DNA of 64,000 bases from positions 1,426,001 through 1,490,000 of the forward strand of contig JAHQRK010000008.1 in the NCBI GenBank assembly GCA_019828595.1. The letters run 5' to 3'. This DNA comes from Aphanomyces cochlioides. Taxonomy: Eukaryota > Oomycota > Saprolegniomycetes > Saprolegniales > Verrucalvaceae. Positions within the stretch are counted from its first letter, which is position 1. Every line of letters starts with the position of its first letter. This document shows, piece after piece, positions 1 through 11,362 of the stretch. The notes under the pieces are model-generated. The model searched no databases. It saw only the letters and a program-made list of their open reading frames with translations, and was not told the DNA's origin. Made by a program: the position numbers and the translations under genes.

Positions 1-918
1 AGTAGTTCTTCAAGTTGATACAACTTATAGAAGGATAGATAATTCAGAATAAGTTGATCGCATTCTGCTCTCTTATACGAACTTACATTAACTAATTATA
101 CATCCAATCTGTGCGCACCAAGAAAACCAGTGGATCCTCGTGACTACATCGATTCAAGTCTGAATTTAACTTGTTCAACACTCGAATTATTGGCTCGTCG
201 CAATAATAGTCTGGTGGTCTTTTATTTGTGCCAAAAAAACTTCACGTAACACTCAACTCGAGTCTTTGCCAATGGAATAATATACGAAGAATGACATAGT
301 AAAATGGATAATAGTCTGGTTGTTATTATACCCTCCTTCATGGAGAATAAAAAATGGCGCAAATAATGCAGCAGTGTGGGCCATTGCCAATTGCTCCAAG
401 AATATGCTGGGAGGCGCGGGCAACACTTAGAAGTTAATGCTTTCGAGATGAAGCATGAGGTAACCTCACATCTCCCTGCTCCACATAGGTACAAAAACCA
501 GGATATTGAAGAATGTATATGGGGTGAAAAATTTTGTGCCGATGCTTTTGTCGCAACAAAAATGTACTGCAGTACTTTAATAAACCAATGTAGTCGATTT
601 CAATTTGCCCAGGTTTCTATGTGTTGACATTGAGTAATAAATTACTTGAACGTTCTGCGAAATGCTGTGTTGTGCGTAAAGAAATTTGCTGCAATCTTTC
701 TCGTTTGCGACCTGGAAACACTGGCAAAACAGTCAATTGATTTCAGTGATAAGGCCATCGACCAAGTAAAACTGTCATTCAAAACACTGATATGACTCAC
801 TCTTGTCTGTTAAATCGCAGGATTTACTTTGGGTGTTGAGGATTAATTGAGTATGGCACGCATATAATGGCAGCTTGGAAAGAATTTTTGAGGTAGAAGA
901 ATTTGATGAATTTAATGT
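1..918. other. No recognisable gene
   Basis: I see AT-rich sequence with only short open frames (for example 376-627 on the plus strand) and no recognisable domain, RNA gene or terminal repeat. The first 35 bases, with 'caagttgatacaactt', resemble a motif near the 3' end of the dispersed gene family described below (compare 22150-22170), so a decayed fragment is possible. Confidence 0.4.
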
Positions 919-958
919 GTACTACTCTGTATTTTAATATAAGGAGGAAAACCTCCTT

Positions 959-998
959 ACCGGACGACTTTGACGCTAAAACGTCAAAGTCGTCCGGT
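959..998. repeat. Perfect hairpin, 17 bp arms
   Basis: The arms 959-975 and 982-998 are exact reverse complements (ACCGGACGACTTTGACG) around a 6-nt spacer. It lies 83 bp upstream of the Myb-like gene start and next to the left terminal repeat of the enclosing element. It could be a remnant of Harbinger ends or a small fold-back insertion. Confidence 0.7.
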
Positions 999-1080
999 TA
1001 AATGAATTTATATACGGAAATTGGTGTAAATATAGCGTCGTTTCTTGACATTTCCCAGCAGTCACACACAAACAGACCAA

Positions 1081-1839
1081 ATGGCAAAAGCAACTGGTCG
1101 GAAGCCTGGCCAAAGCAATTTCAAGCTAGAAGAGGACAAGGCCTTGGCGGTGTCATACGTAGCAATATCTACAGACGCTGCTGTTGGCACGGATCAAAGC
1201 CGCGACTCCTTCTGGACACGAGTCCATGCAAACTTTGTCAGCTTCCTATCGGCGTCTGATAGAAACTCGACGTCACTCCAGAACCGTTGGAACAATACAC
1301 TGAACAAAGAAGTTGGAAAGTATGTTGGTCACTTGTCTTCTGCTCTACGTGTTTATCACAGTGGTTGGCAACTACAGGATTACTTTGCAGAAGCCAAACG
1401 ACAATATCATATAAAGGAAGGTGCACGATTTAAACACGAAGAGGTATATCTTATTCTTAAGAAGCTACCGAAATATGCTGTTGCGATGGATCAAATCGAC
1501 TGTACTGTATCCAGAGCGCTTGCACTTGATGAGAACGAAGGCGATGACAATGGTCAATTATCTTTAAATGTTGCGCCCCGTCCAGAAGTTGGCAACAAGA
1601 AAGCCAAGCAATTGAAGACCACGCCACAAAAGCACGGATCGTCTGAAAAGGAAACGACCCTTCAACGCTTGGCGGCAGCATCGGAAGCCAAGAACAAGTT
1701 GTTGAAAGATTCTATGGTCATGAGGATCTTTGAACGCAATCCTGAGTCAGAGGAAGCCAAGACTTACTTCAAAATGATGCAGAAGCAGGCTTTGAACGAT
1801 CTTGGCATCGATATTAATGATGAGAACTTGGATCAGTAG
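1081..1839 (+). CDS. PIF/Harbinger-associated Myb/SANT-like DNA-binding protein
   Basis: A 252-codon frame from ATG at 1081; an upstream in-frame TTG is less likely to be the start. The N-terminal half has the spaced aromatic residues of the SANT/trihelix fold found in Harbinger accessory proteins ('SFWTRVHANF', 'LQNRWNNTLNKEVGKYVG', 'GWQLQDYFAEA'). The C-terminus resembles the NAM-associated region, with a basic linker and a helical tail ('AKTYFKMMQKQAL'). Such proteins bind the element ends and help import the transposase into the nucleus. The convergent transposase remnant at 2000-2889 supports the assignment. The reading frame is intact although the partner transposase is not. Confidence 0.7.
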   Translation: MAKATGRKPGQSNFKLEEDKALAVSYVAISTDAAVGTDQSRDSFWTRVHANFVSFLSASDRNSTSLQNRWNNTLNKEVGKYVGHLSSALRVYHSGWQLQDYFAEAKRQYHIKEGARFKHEEVYLILKKLPKYAVAMDQIDCTVSRALALDENEGDDNGQLSLNVAPRPEVGNKKAKQLKTTPQKHGSSEKETTLQRLAAASEAKNKLLKDSMVMRIFERNPESEEAKTYFKMMQKQALNDLGIDINDENLDQ

Positions 1840-1999
1840 AGTAGATAAGTCAAAGTACATTAAGCTGCATGAATATCAATATAATTGTAATCTCAAAGCC
1901 GGCAGTGCAAGACATGACATGAGAGCAAGCCTGAACAAGTTATGGATGTTAAACGAATTCAGATTGCATTCATTGTGTATTATATTTCTACTTTCTAAT

Positions 2000-2889
2000 C
2001 TAATTTCCGTCGACATCGTCAACGTCCATGTGTTCAATCGCCCACATATTCCACAAGTGCACCATTATGTCGTTTTGAAGTTGTTCGTGACTGAATGTAT
2101 CTTGCATTTCTTGTACTAGTTCTGTTCGATGAACAGCAGTTTGGGTATTGTCGCGAGCTACAAGCTGGAAAGCTCGCGACTGAAGTGCCAAAATCGTCCA
2201 CGGTGGTCAGCAATCGCCTCTAGAATTACTGTTGGACCACCACTTTTCCCCTGAAACATTCCTTTCCATGCAGTCGGACAGTTCTTCCAAATCCAGTGCA
2301 TGCAATCAATTGAACCTATGCATCCAGGGAATCCTGCTCTGTCGCCTTCAACAAGTTATCGGTTCAAATCTTCTTCATTCGGGCTACGCAGAGCTGATTC
2401 ACCATAGGCAGAATTGACCGCGCAACAAAAGCGCTTCATAGACTCGAGAACGGTAGACTCTCCCATACGATACTTATCATCCAGTTCATTTGCCGATACA
2501 CCAGAGGTAAGCATTCGGACAGACGCAGCTACTTTTTGCAATGATGAAATCCCCAGTTTGCCCGTGACGTTGGGTTTCTGTATGAAATAGCTTTCGTACG
2601 CGGTGACTCGTTCGTGGATTTCATCAAACAATCCAATCGGGAGCTTGAAATGCTTGCGAAAATATGACGAGTCATAAACCGGTGATGGCCCCCAATAGTC
2701 GTCGTGAAGGAGACTGGCATAGAGCTCATGTTTACGATCCACATTGGGTCTTCTACCAGGTCGAGAGCCCCCGCGTGTATTGGTTTCACATTGTTTGTAC
2801 TGTTTGAGTATTTCAATGCTGACAATGGTCGCTTCGTCATCATCATCTTCCTCAATCATAGCCATCCAGTCGCGCCAGAATGGATCCAT
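2000..2889 (-). pseudogene. PIF/Harbinger (DDE_4-type) transposase, internally deleted
   Basis: From ATG at 2889 the protein begins MDPFWRDWMAMIEED and runs through the helix-turn-helix region ('HFKLPIGLFDEIHERV', 'GISSLQKVAASVRML', 'YRMGESTVLESMKRF') typical of Harbinger transposases. A stop near 2356 breaks the frame. In another frame the first catalytic aspartate block follows ('IGSIDCMHW'). The rest of the DDE core is missing: the sequence jumps from the '[13 protein letters not shown]' block to C-terminal residues ('LVQEMQDTFSHEQLQNDIMVHLW') ending at 2000. The transposase is therefore frameshifted and lacks most of its catalytic domain. It converges with the Myb-like gene, the usual two-gene Harbinger layout. 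Confidence 0.75.
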
Positions 2890-3372
2890 GGTTATTGCAA
2901 TGTCTTTCACGCAGTGTACTGTACATGAAACCTGAATCTATAGATACAACGCCAAATATAGCGTTGCATCTATTGGTTTGGCGTGGACGCTAAATTATAC
3001 AGGTCCCTGGTGTGAAATGCTCATCAGTGCTAGAGCTCCAAATTTTATTTGAATAGCGTTCTAGCGTGTACTGTTGGGGATCTCAGGGCATGACGTGTAT
3101 AATTTTATAAAGTGCACTCAAATTGCTTTGTATTGGGTATAAATCGACAAATCACATCGTGAAGGTTGTAATGGTTCTTGAATCAACGCCTTCTGTCCAA
3201 TGGATGATGAGAAATTGAAAACCACTTTCACATACAATTTTCAAGTGATTTAAATTCTCCCACAGTAGTGATTTGGATTGTCGAACAGTTCTATGGATAT
3301 AGTACTACTATTTTTATAAAAAAGTTTGTATTAATCACTCTTTAATATATAAATTTTATATATTTGTAGATC

Positions 3373-3573
3373 TGTGGATTCGCTAGAAATTTCCGAATTT
3401 GGATTGACTTTTTGTATCAATCTCCAATCGCGCCAATACATTGGATGAATAAAAATTAGAACAGTATTGTTGATTTGATACGAATTTCCAGACCCCGTTC
3501 AATCGAATCACGCCGGCGATTGGAGATTGATACAAAAACGAATCCAAATTGGGAAATTTCTAGCGAATCCACA
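3373..3573. repeat. Fold-back (MITE-like) repeat 1
   Basis: The left arm 3373-3430 and right arm 3517-3573 are near-perfect inverted repeats of about 58 bp (starting TGTGGATTCGCTAGAAATTT) with a few differences. It has no coding capacity. The right arm overlaps the left arm of the next fold-back by two bases, so the two structures interlock. Confidence 0.7.
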
Positions 3574-3731
3574 ATACTTTCTTTCATGGGAACAGTACTC
3601 TCTCTCAAATTTTATTCAGCCAATCACAATCGCTCAAAATATTTATTAGCCAATGGCGTCGATTGGTGAATCGATCCGCCGGCGTGATTCGATTGAACGG
3701 GGTCTGGAAATTCGTATCAAATCAACAATAC
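3464..3731. repeat. Fold-back (MITE-like) repeat 2
   Basis: The arms 3464-3518 and 3677-3731 are an exact 55 bp inverted repeat (starting GTATTGTTGATTTGATACGA and ending in CGCCGGCG). The 158 bp between them contains the right arm of fold-back 1. Such long perfect arms indicate a young non-autonomous element. I could not define a target duplication. Confidence 0.75.
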
Positions 3732-3859
3732 AAACTTCTATATAATTGACGTTAGAAACCTGCTTATATTTTGTTCCACGATCCGACGACAAACCTCCTT
3801 ATATTAAAATACAGAGTAGTAGTTGATTTTCGGGAGTTTCAACTTGTTTGATAATTTCG

Positions 3860-4114
3860 TCAAAAAACACCGTGGTATTCATCATGGCCTTCGCACATCC
3901 AAGCAAAGTTTTCAAAGTCCGGAGTTGTAATTGGTTTGTCATTTTGACAGACAGCTAGCAGTACTCGGGATATTTTTGCCAAAAATAATGCCCCAAGTTG
4001 TCCATGCGAAGGCTCAAAGTGTACTCTATAATGCAGACCACCTCGATGGGCATTGAAGAAAAATTGACTTACTGCCATGAGCGCTTCATGATTTGATTCA
4101 ATTTCATCGGACAT
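3860..4114 (-). CDS. Small hypothetical protein or exon
   Basis: An 84-codon frame from ATG to TGA with a plausible soluble composition (conserved-looking blocks 'HRGGLHYRVHFEPSHGQLG' and 'FENFAWMCEGHDEYHG'). I do not recognise the family. It lies just outside the right terminal repeat of the composite element. It could be one exon of a larger decayed gene, because nothing adjoining continues it. Confidence 0.25.
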   Translation of the reverse strand: MSDEIESNHEALMAVSQFFFNAHRGGLHYRVHFEPSHGQLGALFLAKISRVLLAVCQNDKPITTPDFENFAWMCEGHDEYHGVF

Positions 4115-4119
4115 GTGAA

Positions 4120-6890
4120 AAGTGCTCTCTGTCCAGCAATTTCCTAACTAACCATGCTGCAGTAGAATTTGAGCCGTCAAGAGAATGAATTGCCACGCCA
4201 CAATGCACATTGGATTTGCTGATTTGATATCCCCAAGAAAAGCAACACTCCATTACATTCAACGGTTCTTACCAAGCTCGTACAGCTTTGTTTTGCCTGC
4301 ATAAGTTGGACTCAAGCTAAAATTTCAAAATATGGGCCGTGAAACTTCACTTTGAAATCCTGTAGCCTCAAACTAACTTGAGAACGCTACAGTAATGTAA
4401 TCAATCCCATGTTATTATCTCCAAGCGTCCATATGAACCAGAGCTCCCCCATTTTGAAAGGCAGGTGCGGCCATTGAATTGTGAAGAGTTCGCGTACAGA
4501 GTATGTCCCGCAATCATCCCATATCATTGTATCCACCCACACAGATGGAGTGCAAGTGGGTAAGTGTCCCACGTATGATGCTACAGCTGTTGACGGGGTA
4601 ATCAAAAGAACTAATCAGTGTCTCAACCGCTCATAATAAACAACGTATCCACCGTCGAGCTTCGCTCTTCTCGTCGAATTAGGTTCACGTCATTATACCA
4701 GTACAATTTTTGAGTCTCGTGGCAATGGATGGGCAAAACTTATATGCCCAGAGATGATCAAAAGTCACATCAGTGATAATGATCCGAAACAGATTGCTTT
4801 TCCACGCCTCTGTAATTCCTTGTCTAAAGACTCCCACCTGACCACAACAAGGACAATGATTACCCGTGGCAGTGCTGGGGGGTCCAAACAATTGTCACGA
4901 CAGTCAAGCAAGGCATTGTTCACATTTGCACCACCAGCCATTCTTTGGACGATTTTTTTGGGCTCTTGTGATGCGTGGCATAGCCTTGATGGTGTTTGTT
5001 GCAAGAAGTGGTTCCTGGCAATGGAGATCACGATCGTTCCACCAAATGTGGAGTCTATCAAACAATGCTTCGAGCGTGTATGATTTATGACGAACTTCGC
5101 CGGTGATAACTATCAAACTTGTCATTTAATCTCGGCGAGGTTTCGTGCTGGCCAAGTTGAGACGAAATCTCTGGCTCCTGACACCAATGTTTCAATGCGA
5201 CGCGTGATTTTGAAGTCTTTTGCCCCAAGAAGAAATCCCTGAGCTGTGGTATCAATATGGAAAGTCTGTAGTTTGGGTGAGCTTTGATCAATTTGGAATG
5301 GAATGTCTGTGGTTTGGGTGACCTTTGGCAAAATGCCAGAAATAGTGGACCAGCTCAAATTTTAAGACCTCTCAACATTATCAGCCGCTTGTTGGCGTTT
5401 ATCCTGAAGTTTGGATTTCAGACTATTCAAGTTGGAGTCGAGATTTTATGGCAGTTGACATTTCCAAGCTACATATACTAAAGGTGAGCTTTTTCATGGA
5501 CATTTCTCGATTGATCAATTGCAATTGGGAAAAACAGCATTCAATTTCATCATTCCCATTGATCTATTTGAAATGGCATGCGCGTATCGGTTCTGAGCTT
5601 GAATGGGTAACAATATTTTGAAATTTTCTGACGCTGAAGTATTTGGGCTTGTTGCAATTTTTATAGGATTTACGATTACACTTTTTCACTTGAAAAATTG
5701 CCGAGCGAGACTACACGAAATATGAGAAGATTTTCGTTCTGTTTAAAATCTTCACGATTTTCATCCGTGTCCGCTAGCATGAAGACATCAGCACAAGGAC
5801 AATTTACGAAATATTTATTCTCATGCTGCGACGCGTGGCCATGACAAGATTGAGGAGCACTTGAAACGCAGCTCCAGAAGGACATTTGAACGGGAATATG
5901 TATTCCATTTGGACATCATTTTGAAGAGAAGAAACGTAGACTTAAGAGTGGATTCGAGATTCTGAACGCGACCATGTTTGACCAGACTAGTCGATGTTTG
6001 GCTTACTGTTTTGACGTTGAGTCAACAGCGCAAGTGCTCGTTTCGGTACAGTTTGCAGCTTGCCGTGGATAGTTCCAGGAGCAGGATTCAGAAAACTCTG
6101 GTCGCCCGGTCGTGTATTGGTTGGTTTTCGTGATATCACATCCCTCCCGCCGTCCGGTTGAATATTGGACGGGATCAAGTCAGATTTATACTTGAAGTTT
6201 GTATTAGTGACTCCCCTCCTGTTCCAGGGGGTATCGGCAAAGGGGATCACATTTTTTTAGCTCCAAAGGAAAAATCCTACCTGGGATGGCTTTGTGGAGA
6301 GTATATACATGTGTGCAGCTTGTCCGACCAGTCGTCCGATAACGACATTCCACTAAGAAATGGACGACGGCGAACACTAGATTTCCCAACCGACAATCGA
6401 TACAGCGATTATATTCCCCATATGCACCTCGTTTTGTAAAAACTACCACGCTGGACAGGCTGTCCATTTCACCCTTTTGCCTCTCATGCCATCGACTCGC
6501 GAAGCTGGGAATATTCGTCAACACGTGCAGAGTCGTTTGCGCCACACTGTCTTTGTTATCTTATCCTCCACACTATACTAAATATACGTGATATATCTAT
6601 TTTAACAGGTAAACTGCAGATTTGGGGCGAATCCGTAGAAAACTCGCGTTTTGACGCAACGCCGATTGTCTCCGGCTAAAGTACAGCTAAAGTCAAGCAT
6701 GGTCCAGCCTGTCTTGGCTTTCTTATAGACGAGGGTGCATTTAAGCAGATGTATAGTATTTGCAGGACAAATCGATTCGTTCGCACCTTGATAAAACATG
6801 TGAAACGTGAGCTTCATTCCAAAGCATATCGGGTAATCAAATGGAATTTCGGGAGCATGTATTGCACTCACACATCATTTTTTGAAAACT
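4120..6890. other. About 2.8 kb without a recognisable gene
   Basis: Only short overlapping open frames on both strands. I see no domain motif, tRNA-like box or long inverted repeat. The stretch 5950-6500 is richer in GC than its flanks and could be decayed coding or LTR-type sequence, but I cannot identify it. Regulatory sequence for the gene starting at 6897 would lie at the right-hand end. Confidence 0.4.
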
Positions 6891-8731
6891 CTGGCAATGG
6901 TTGCAGCCCCGCAATTCTTTCGCGTCAATTGCTCGCACCCCCAAGTCTTTCACCAGTCCTACGTGCGGTACGTCTGGCCTCTGCTGTTGCTCGTAATAAC
7001 ATCGTGGCTTCCTCGCAGATGCTACCAGAACCACGGCCTCAAGGTTCGTTTCCACCGCCGCCATCAATAATGACACACGACCTTTGTAGGTGATTAGGTA
7101 GTGCCAGCCACCACGAATGGACATTCAAGCTAATGACTAGGTGCTTTCCCCACTGCTGTCCGCACATGGAATATAGAGGTTGCGGCGCGTCCCTGACTCT
7201 TCGAGTCGAAACGAGAGGTGCTGAGGCAGTGGATACCATGCACGCCTTCGGCCGTTTTGAAATCGCCTCCGAAGCACCGATCGCAGACACAGAGATTATT
7301 GAATGGACGACATTCTCGAAAGATTTAAGAAGCAAGGACAACGTCTATGGCATGTGGCTACATGGCGTCCGTCAAGTCATCGAGGTTCGTGTATCTCACT
7401 TGTCTTTTTGTGATACAAGCTGTCATAGGATCGCACGGTGGTTTTCCACTTTAACAAGCAACGGACCGAAGGTTGGCATTACGAATGGCATGGTGGATCC
7501 AGCAAGATCAAACGCAACGAATTGCACCGATTTCATGTATTCCATGATCTCAATGACTGTCTTTAGATAGTCGTTTAGGTTTACATCGTCCAACGCGAAT
7601 CGGAAACTAAATGCACGATCCTTCGAAGCGTTTATTCACCAGCATTTACGTTGTCGTCGTATCGGCGAGCATCGAGCAAGACGCATATCGAAAATCGGAC
7701 CACGCTGAAGAAGTTCAAAACTCAACCACAACGTCAAAAAATCTCCAACGACCAAGTCGTCAGCAATGCGCACAAGCTAGTTCGTATCTTCCACTTTTGC
7801 ACGGCCATTTCAATTGACGATGTGCCTCCGCAAGTTTGTTCTCCAGCGCTGTGCCGAATGGAGCGGTCTTGGGGCGCAACGCAATATACCAATCATATCG
7901 CCAGAGCTGCGTCAATATTCTGAAAAGACTTGGAGCTCGTCGCATCAGGTCTGTCAAATTCTAGAAGTCTCATTTCGTTATTCACAGTATGCTGGTAGAT
8001 CGCGGTGGACGTTTTGTTGACTTGGTTTGACCAGACGACGTTTGAATTATACCAAAGAGTATTCCAAACGCATCGGACAAGCGGGAATCTCCGTTCAGCT
8101 TACCATGCTCTTCTGGAAGCTGTTCATGGACACATTGCGAGAAAGCTCCAAGAAGATTTGGACTCCTTGGACGCACATCTGCAAAATGTTCGTTTGAGCG
8201 GGTCGAATCGAAAAAATGGATCGATGTGCTACGACGCGTTCGTGAGCGCTTTCCAAGAGAGTGCCATGGTACGTCACCCAAGGCCGACAAAATGATTTAC
8301 TGAATTTATATCTTTAGGGTCTCGTTTGCATTAAACCAAAGAGCTTCTTCATGGGCTATAATGGGCAATGGTGTCTCCAATCTTTTTTAATTCGACAAAT
8401 GGATGTTCGACCGACGATTTACAACTTTTTCCGGCTATTTACCATGGTCTATGTGATGGATATGAGGATTGTTGAGAATGTTTTATTCGTACGTCTTCCC
8501 GGTAATCATTGGGAGCTTCAACTGACCCCCTCCTAGGTCAAATCCAAGCTGAAGATGTTTCCAGCGACGTGGTCGACCTTTCACCTCGATGGGACTGTTG
8601 GGACTTTCCATATTCTTCCAAACGGCGATGCCTTCGGTCTCGATCATACGACTTTTGCTGGTGACTACAAAGCGTGGATGGAATTTGGCACTATCCACCT
8701 CTGGTAATTTGTTTTGGAATCATTTCTAACG

Positions 8732-8746
8732 ATGATTTATTTTGTA
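8732..8746. repeat. Target-site duplication of LINE copy A (left half)
   Basis: ATGATTTATTTTGTA here matches ATGATTTATCTTGTA at 18655-18669 with one difference in 15. The pair brackets the element and fixes its limits. The right copy ends at the A of the AG splice acceptor of paralogue 1's last exon. Confidence 0.8.
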
Positions 8747-9048
8747 ATTGTTCTTGTTATTACGCAGTTAAGTTACACTCTCTCGGCGGGCGCAAAGCAG
8801 CCACAAGCCGCGTACTAGGGCTAACCTAGCGGAGGTAACATATATACACTGTAGGAAAATTGCCGGCGGATACTGGCAGGGCGGGGGCACCGCTGTGGCT
8901 ATTAGCCCGGGATAGAGGAATCAGGGGGCTTCCTCGGGGGCCGTCGCCGATTGCGGCGTGCAGGCAACGGTATGGCTTGGGAGGTCTCAAGGTTGAGCAT
9001 CATGGAGCGGTGGTTGTGCCAGTGGGTGGCTGAGCGAGCGACGGTTGT

Positions 9049-9985
9049 CTAGCGTTTGGCCAAGCGAGCCTCATGGCCAACTGGAAGGGCATCATGTGCT
9101 CGGCGCTTATCACGTATCGCACGGTTTGCAAGTAGCATGGCCGCCTGATCACCCTGTTGTTGGATAGTCCTAATTGTGCGCGCGCAAGTGGCAGGCCAGT
9201 GTGTGCGCAGAGTGGACCACGTAGTCCGGAACCACTGTCGGTGAAATTGGGCGGGTCGCATTGGGGAAAGGGCCTTCGCCCAGAGCGCTGTCTGTAGGGT
9301 TGCCGTAGGGAATGTTTGCCAGCCTAATGGGGCATTGTAGATAGTTGGAAATTGTTCTCGGAGAAATTCTCGTGTGCGCGTAGTGTAAGGGTCGTTGGTG
9401 TCAGCCAGAGATGTAGACCAGTGAATCTGAGGAATCCAAAGAGCCGATAGCGGGGGGGCTTGTGGTCCGGGATGAGAGTGCAACCAGTGTGTGTTGCCCT
9501 GTGAGCGTAAGACGCTGTACCATTCCGCAGCCGCGGGTAGGTCCTCTTCAGAGGTGATTTCCAATGTGGATGGCGTGTGTATTCATGCGGTATAGCGATT
9601 TCCACTGGGGTAGGGAGTCTTGGACAATTGTGGCCTGGTGACGCATTGCAATAGTGCCGGAGGGAATTGTGACATGCCATTTGGCGCGGTAGCGAATACC
9701 AAAGCGGTGCCCTGGTGATTGATCAAAGACGACAAGTACATAGGTGTATGGGGCCGCATTGGCGCGTGCGTGATATAATTCTTGGCCTAGTTGAGACCAC
9801 CATATTGGCGGGTATGGCTGGTATGTGGCATCAATCCACCAGGCTGAGTGTTGTGGCGGGGGTATGGGAATGAGAGTGGTCTGTTGTCCAAGCGGACCTG
9901 CGAATCGGGCTCCGTTAGGACCAACCATCCATTGGGGAAGATGAATATCGCGTGGGGCGAGGGTGGGAAAAGACGCGAGCGTCAT
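9049..9985 (-). pseudogene. LINE ORF3, PCIF1-like, frameshifted (copy A)
   Basis: The ATG at 9985 overlaps the ORF2 stop as ATGA (9982-9985). The protein begins MTLASFPTLAPRD. In order it has 'GARFAGPLGQQ', 'AWWIDATYQPYPPIWW', 'YTYVLVVFDQSPGH', 'AKWHVTIPSG' and 'MNTHAIHIG'. This order recalls PCIF1-type cap adenosine N6-methyltransferases: FASPLN, then NPPF, then a hydrophobic VVP/IPEW strand, then a basic segment. The position of the catalytic NPPF is degenerate. Two bases missing near 9562 relative to copy B shift the frame; the rest continues in another frame down to a stop at 9049 ('WAKALSPMRPAQFHRQ'). An undamaged version would be about 312 residues. The PCIF1 link is by eye only. Confidence 0.45.
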
Positions 9986-11362
9986 TTGGTAAATCCATCG
10001 GGGGATAATGAAGCCAACATAATAAACAGCCTACGAGTGGGAATCGAAATCTCCCACTGGAGTTGAGCGATGATAGGAGCGATGTTGTCGGGCTGAAGGG
10101 AGCCGATAATCCACTGGATATGGAGGGCAAGGACCCACCGATTAGGTGCAAGAGCTATCATAGTGAGGGGTCCTTGGTGAGGTGTGGAGGTGTTCTGTGT
10201 TGAGGCACGTTGCCAGGCAGCTCGGAGAGGAAAGTGAGTCTGGGACGCAGCCACAAGCTGGCATTGGAGGGGTAGGTAGATTTCTTGATCGGGCATCCAA
10301 TGGGAGGAGAGCTGTTTGACTAATTCCAAGTGGAGGTGATTGGCGAGGTGGAATGCTGCTGTGCAAATGGAGGTAGTAAGACCGAAACGGTGTTCCTGGG
10401 AGTCATACGCATCCAGTGAGCAGCAGCGACATGCAGGGGACCAGTCATGGTGAATGCGGTGTTTCCGCGCATTTGTATGCAGGGTATACGTTGTCGCTTT
10501 CCAGAAGAAGCGCGTTTCCAGCGCGGACCATCTGCAGAGCTTGGGTGTTGATGTTCGGTCATCGACCATGGTATGATGGGCCGGATGGCCTGAGAGAGCT
10601 TGGCGCGCAGCCCAGGAGCGTTGTTGTTGGATGTAGTTAAGCCAGCGGCCAGTATTGCCAAATACAGGTTTGCCATTGTGGTCTCGTAGTTCCCACGCAT
10701 CGCGTTGGAGGAGTGATGTGTACGACATGGGCAGGGTCGCTGTATGGGCCGTAGCGGCTAGGGCGTCAGCTCGTGCTAGTGCTAGCCGTCGCTGGCTGAG
10801 GATTGAGTCATCCGTGTGGGAGTGTTCCTGATGGGAGCGTACCCAGAGACCTCGAAAGGACCCCTCCGGGGATAGAAGGCGCATAAAGGAGCGAAGTTCA
10901 ACACGATGGGGATCGCGGTATTTAGGCGTGAGTGCCTTCCGTTTGAGATCTCGGGCTTTCAGGACGAGACCAATGGCCGCTTGGTTGTCGCAGATTTGCG
11001 CGTTATGATCACCGGTGATATGGAGACCATAGAGCAGGCCGTGCGCCTCGCATCTCGTCGATGTTAGGTCGAGCGGAGTGACATCTACGCGTCCCTGAGT
11101 GGACATACTGTGTGAGGGGTCTTGGGGGGAAGGAAGAATCACACACCAGCTGCCACTGGCTGTCGCCGTGCCTGCATGAAGTACGCTACCGTCCCCGACG
11201 GCTTGAGGGATTGGGTCAGTCGGGTGCGTAGCACAGGGAAATGGTGGCGGAAGGTCAGCGGAGGGCATCTCCGGCTGGTCTGCGCAGCGGACACATTCGG
11301 GATGGTGATGGTGTTGGCAGTTTGTACATGGGTCGGTTGCAAGATGTCGGTGACAACCCGTA
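9982..11362 (-). CDS. LINE ORF2 C-terminal part: Cys/His finger and RNase H (copy A)
   Basis: The frame holds a Cys/His cluster (C-x2-C-x8-C-x2-C-x4-H-x2-C-x2-C, about 11291-11362), then an RNase H domain with 'VGDGSVLHAG' (Asp), 'TRCEAHGLLYGL' (Glu), 'QICDNQAAIGLV' (Asp) and 'WVRSHQEHSHTDD' (His/Asp). A C-terminal extension follows with another small cluster ('CRCCSLDAYDSQEHRFG'). RNase H removes the RNA strand during target-primed reverse transcription. The frame ends at 9982 in the ATGA shared with ORF3. Copy B carries the same region in a longer open frame. Confidence 0.75.

Larger units (their letters stand above)
922..3819. mobile_element. Composite element with mariner/Stowaway-like terminal repeats
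   Basis: The ends are perfect 26 bp inverted repeats (922-947 and 3794-3819) starting CTACTCTGTATTTTAATATA, and TA follows each end (920-921, 3820-3821), as expected for the TA duplication of Tc1/mariner elements. The CTACTC terminus is shared with two other elements here (30892-31596 and 39722-41417), the second of which carries a plant-type mariner transposase. The interior has no mariner transposase; it holds a PIF/Harbinger gene pair and two fold-back repeats. I infer a mariner-type element or MITE that received later insertions. Confidence 0.55.

Noticed and set aside
1045..1080. An N-terminal extension of the Myb-like gene
   Set aside because: It would start at TTG. The first ATG (1081) gives a natural start, MAKATGRKPG.
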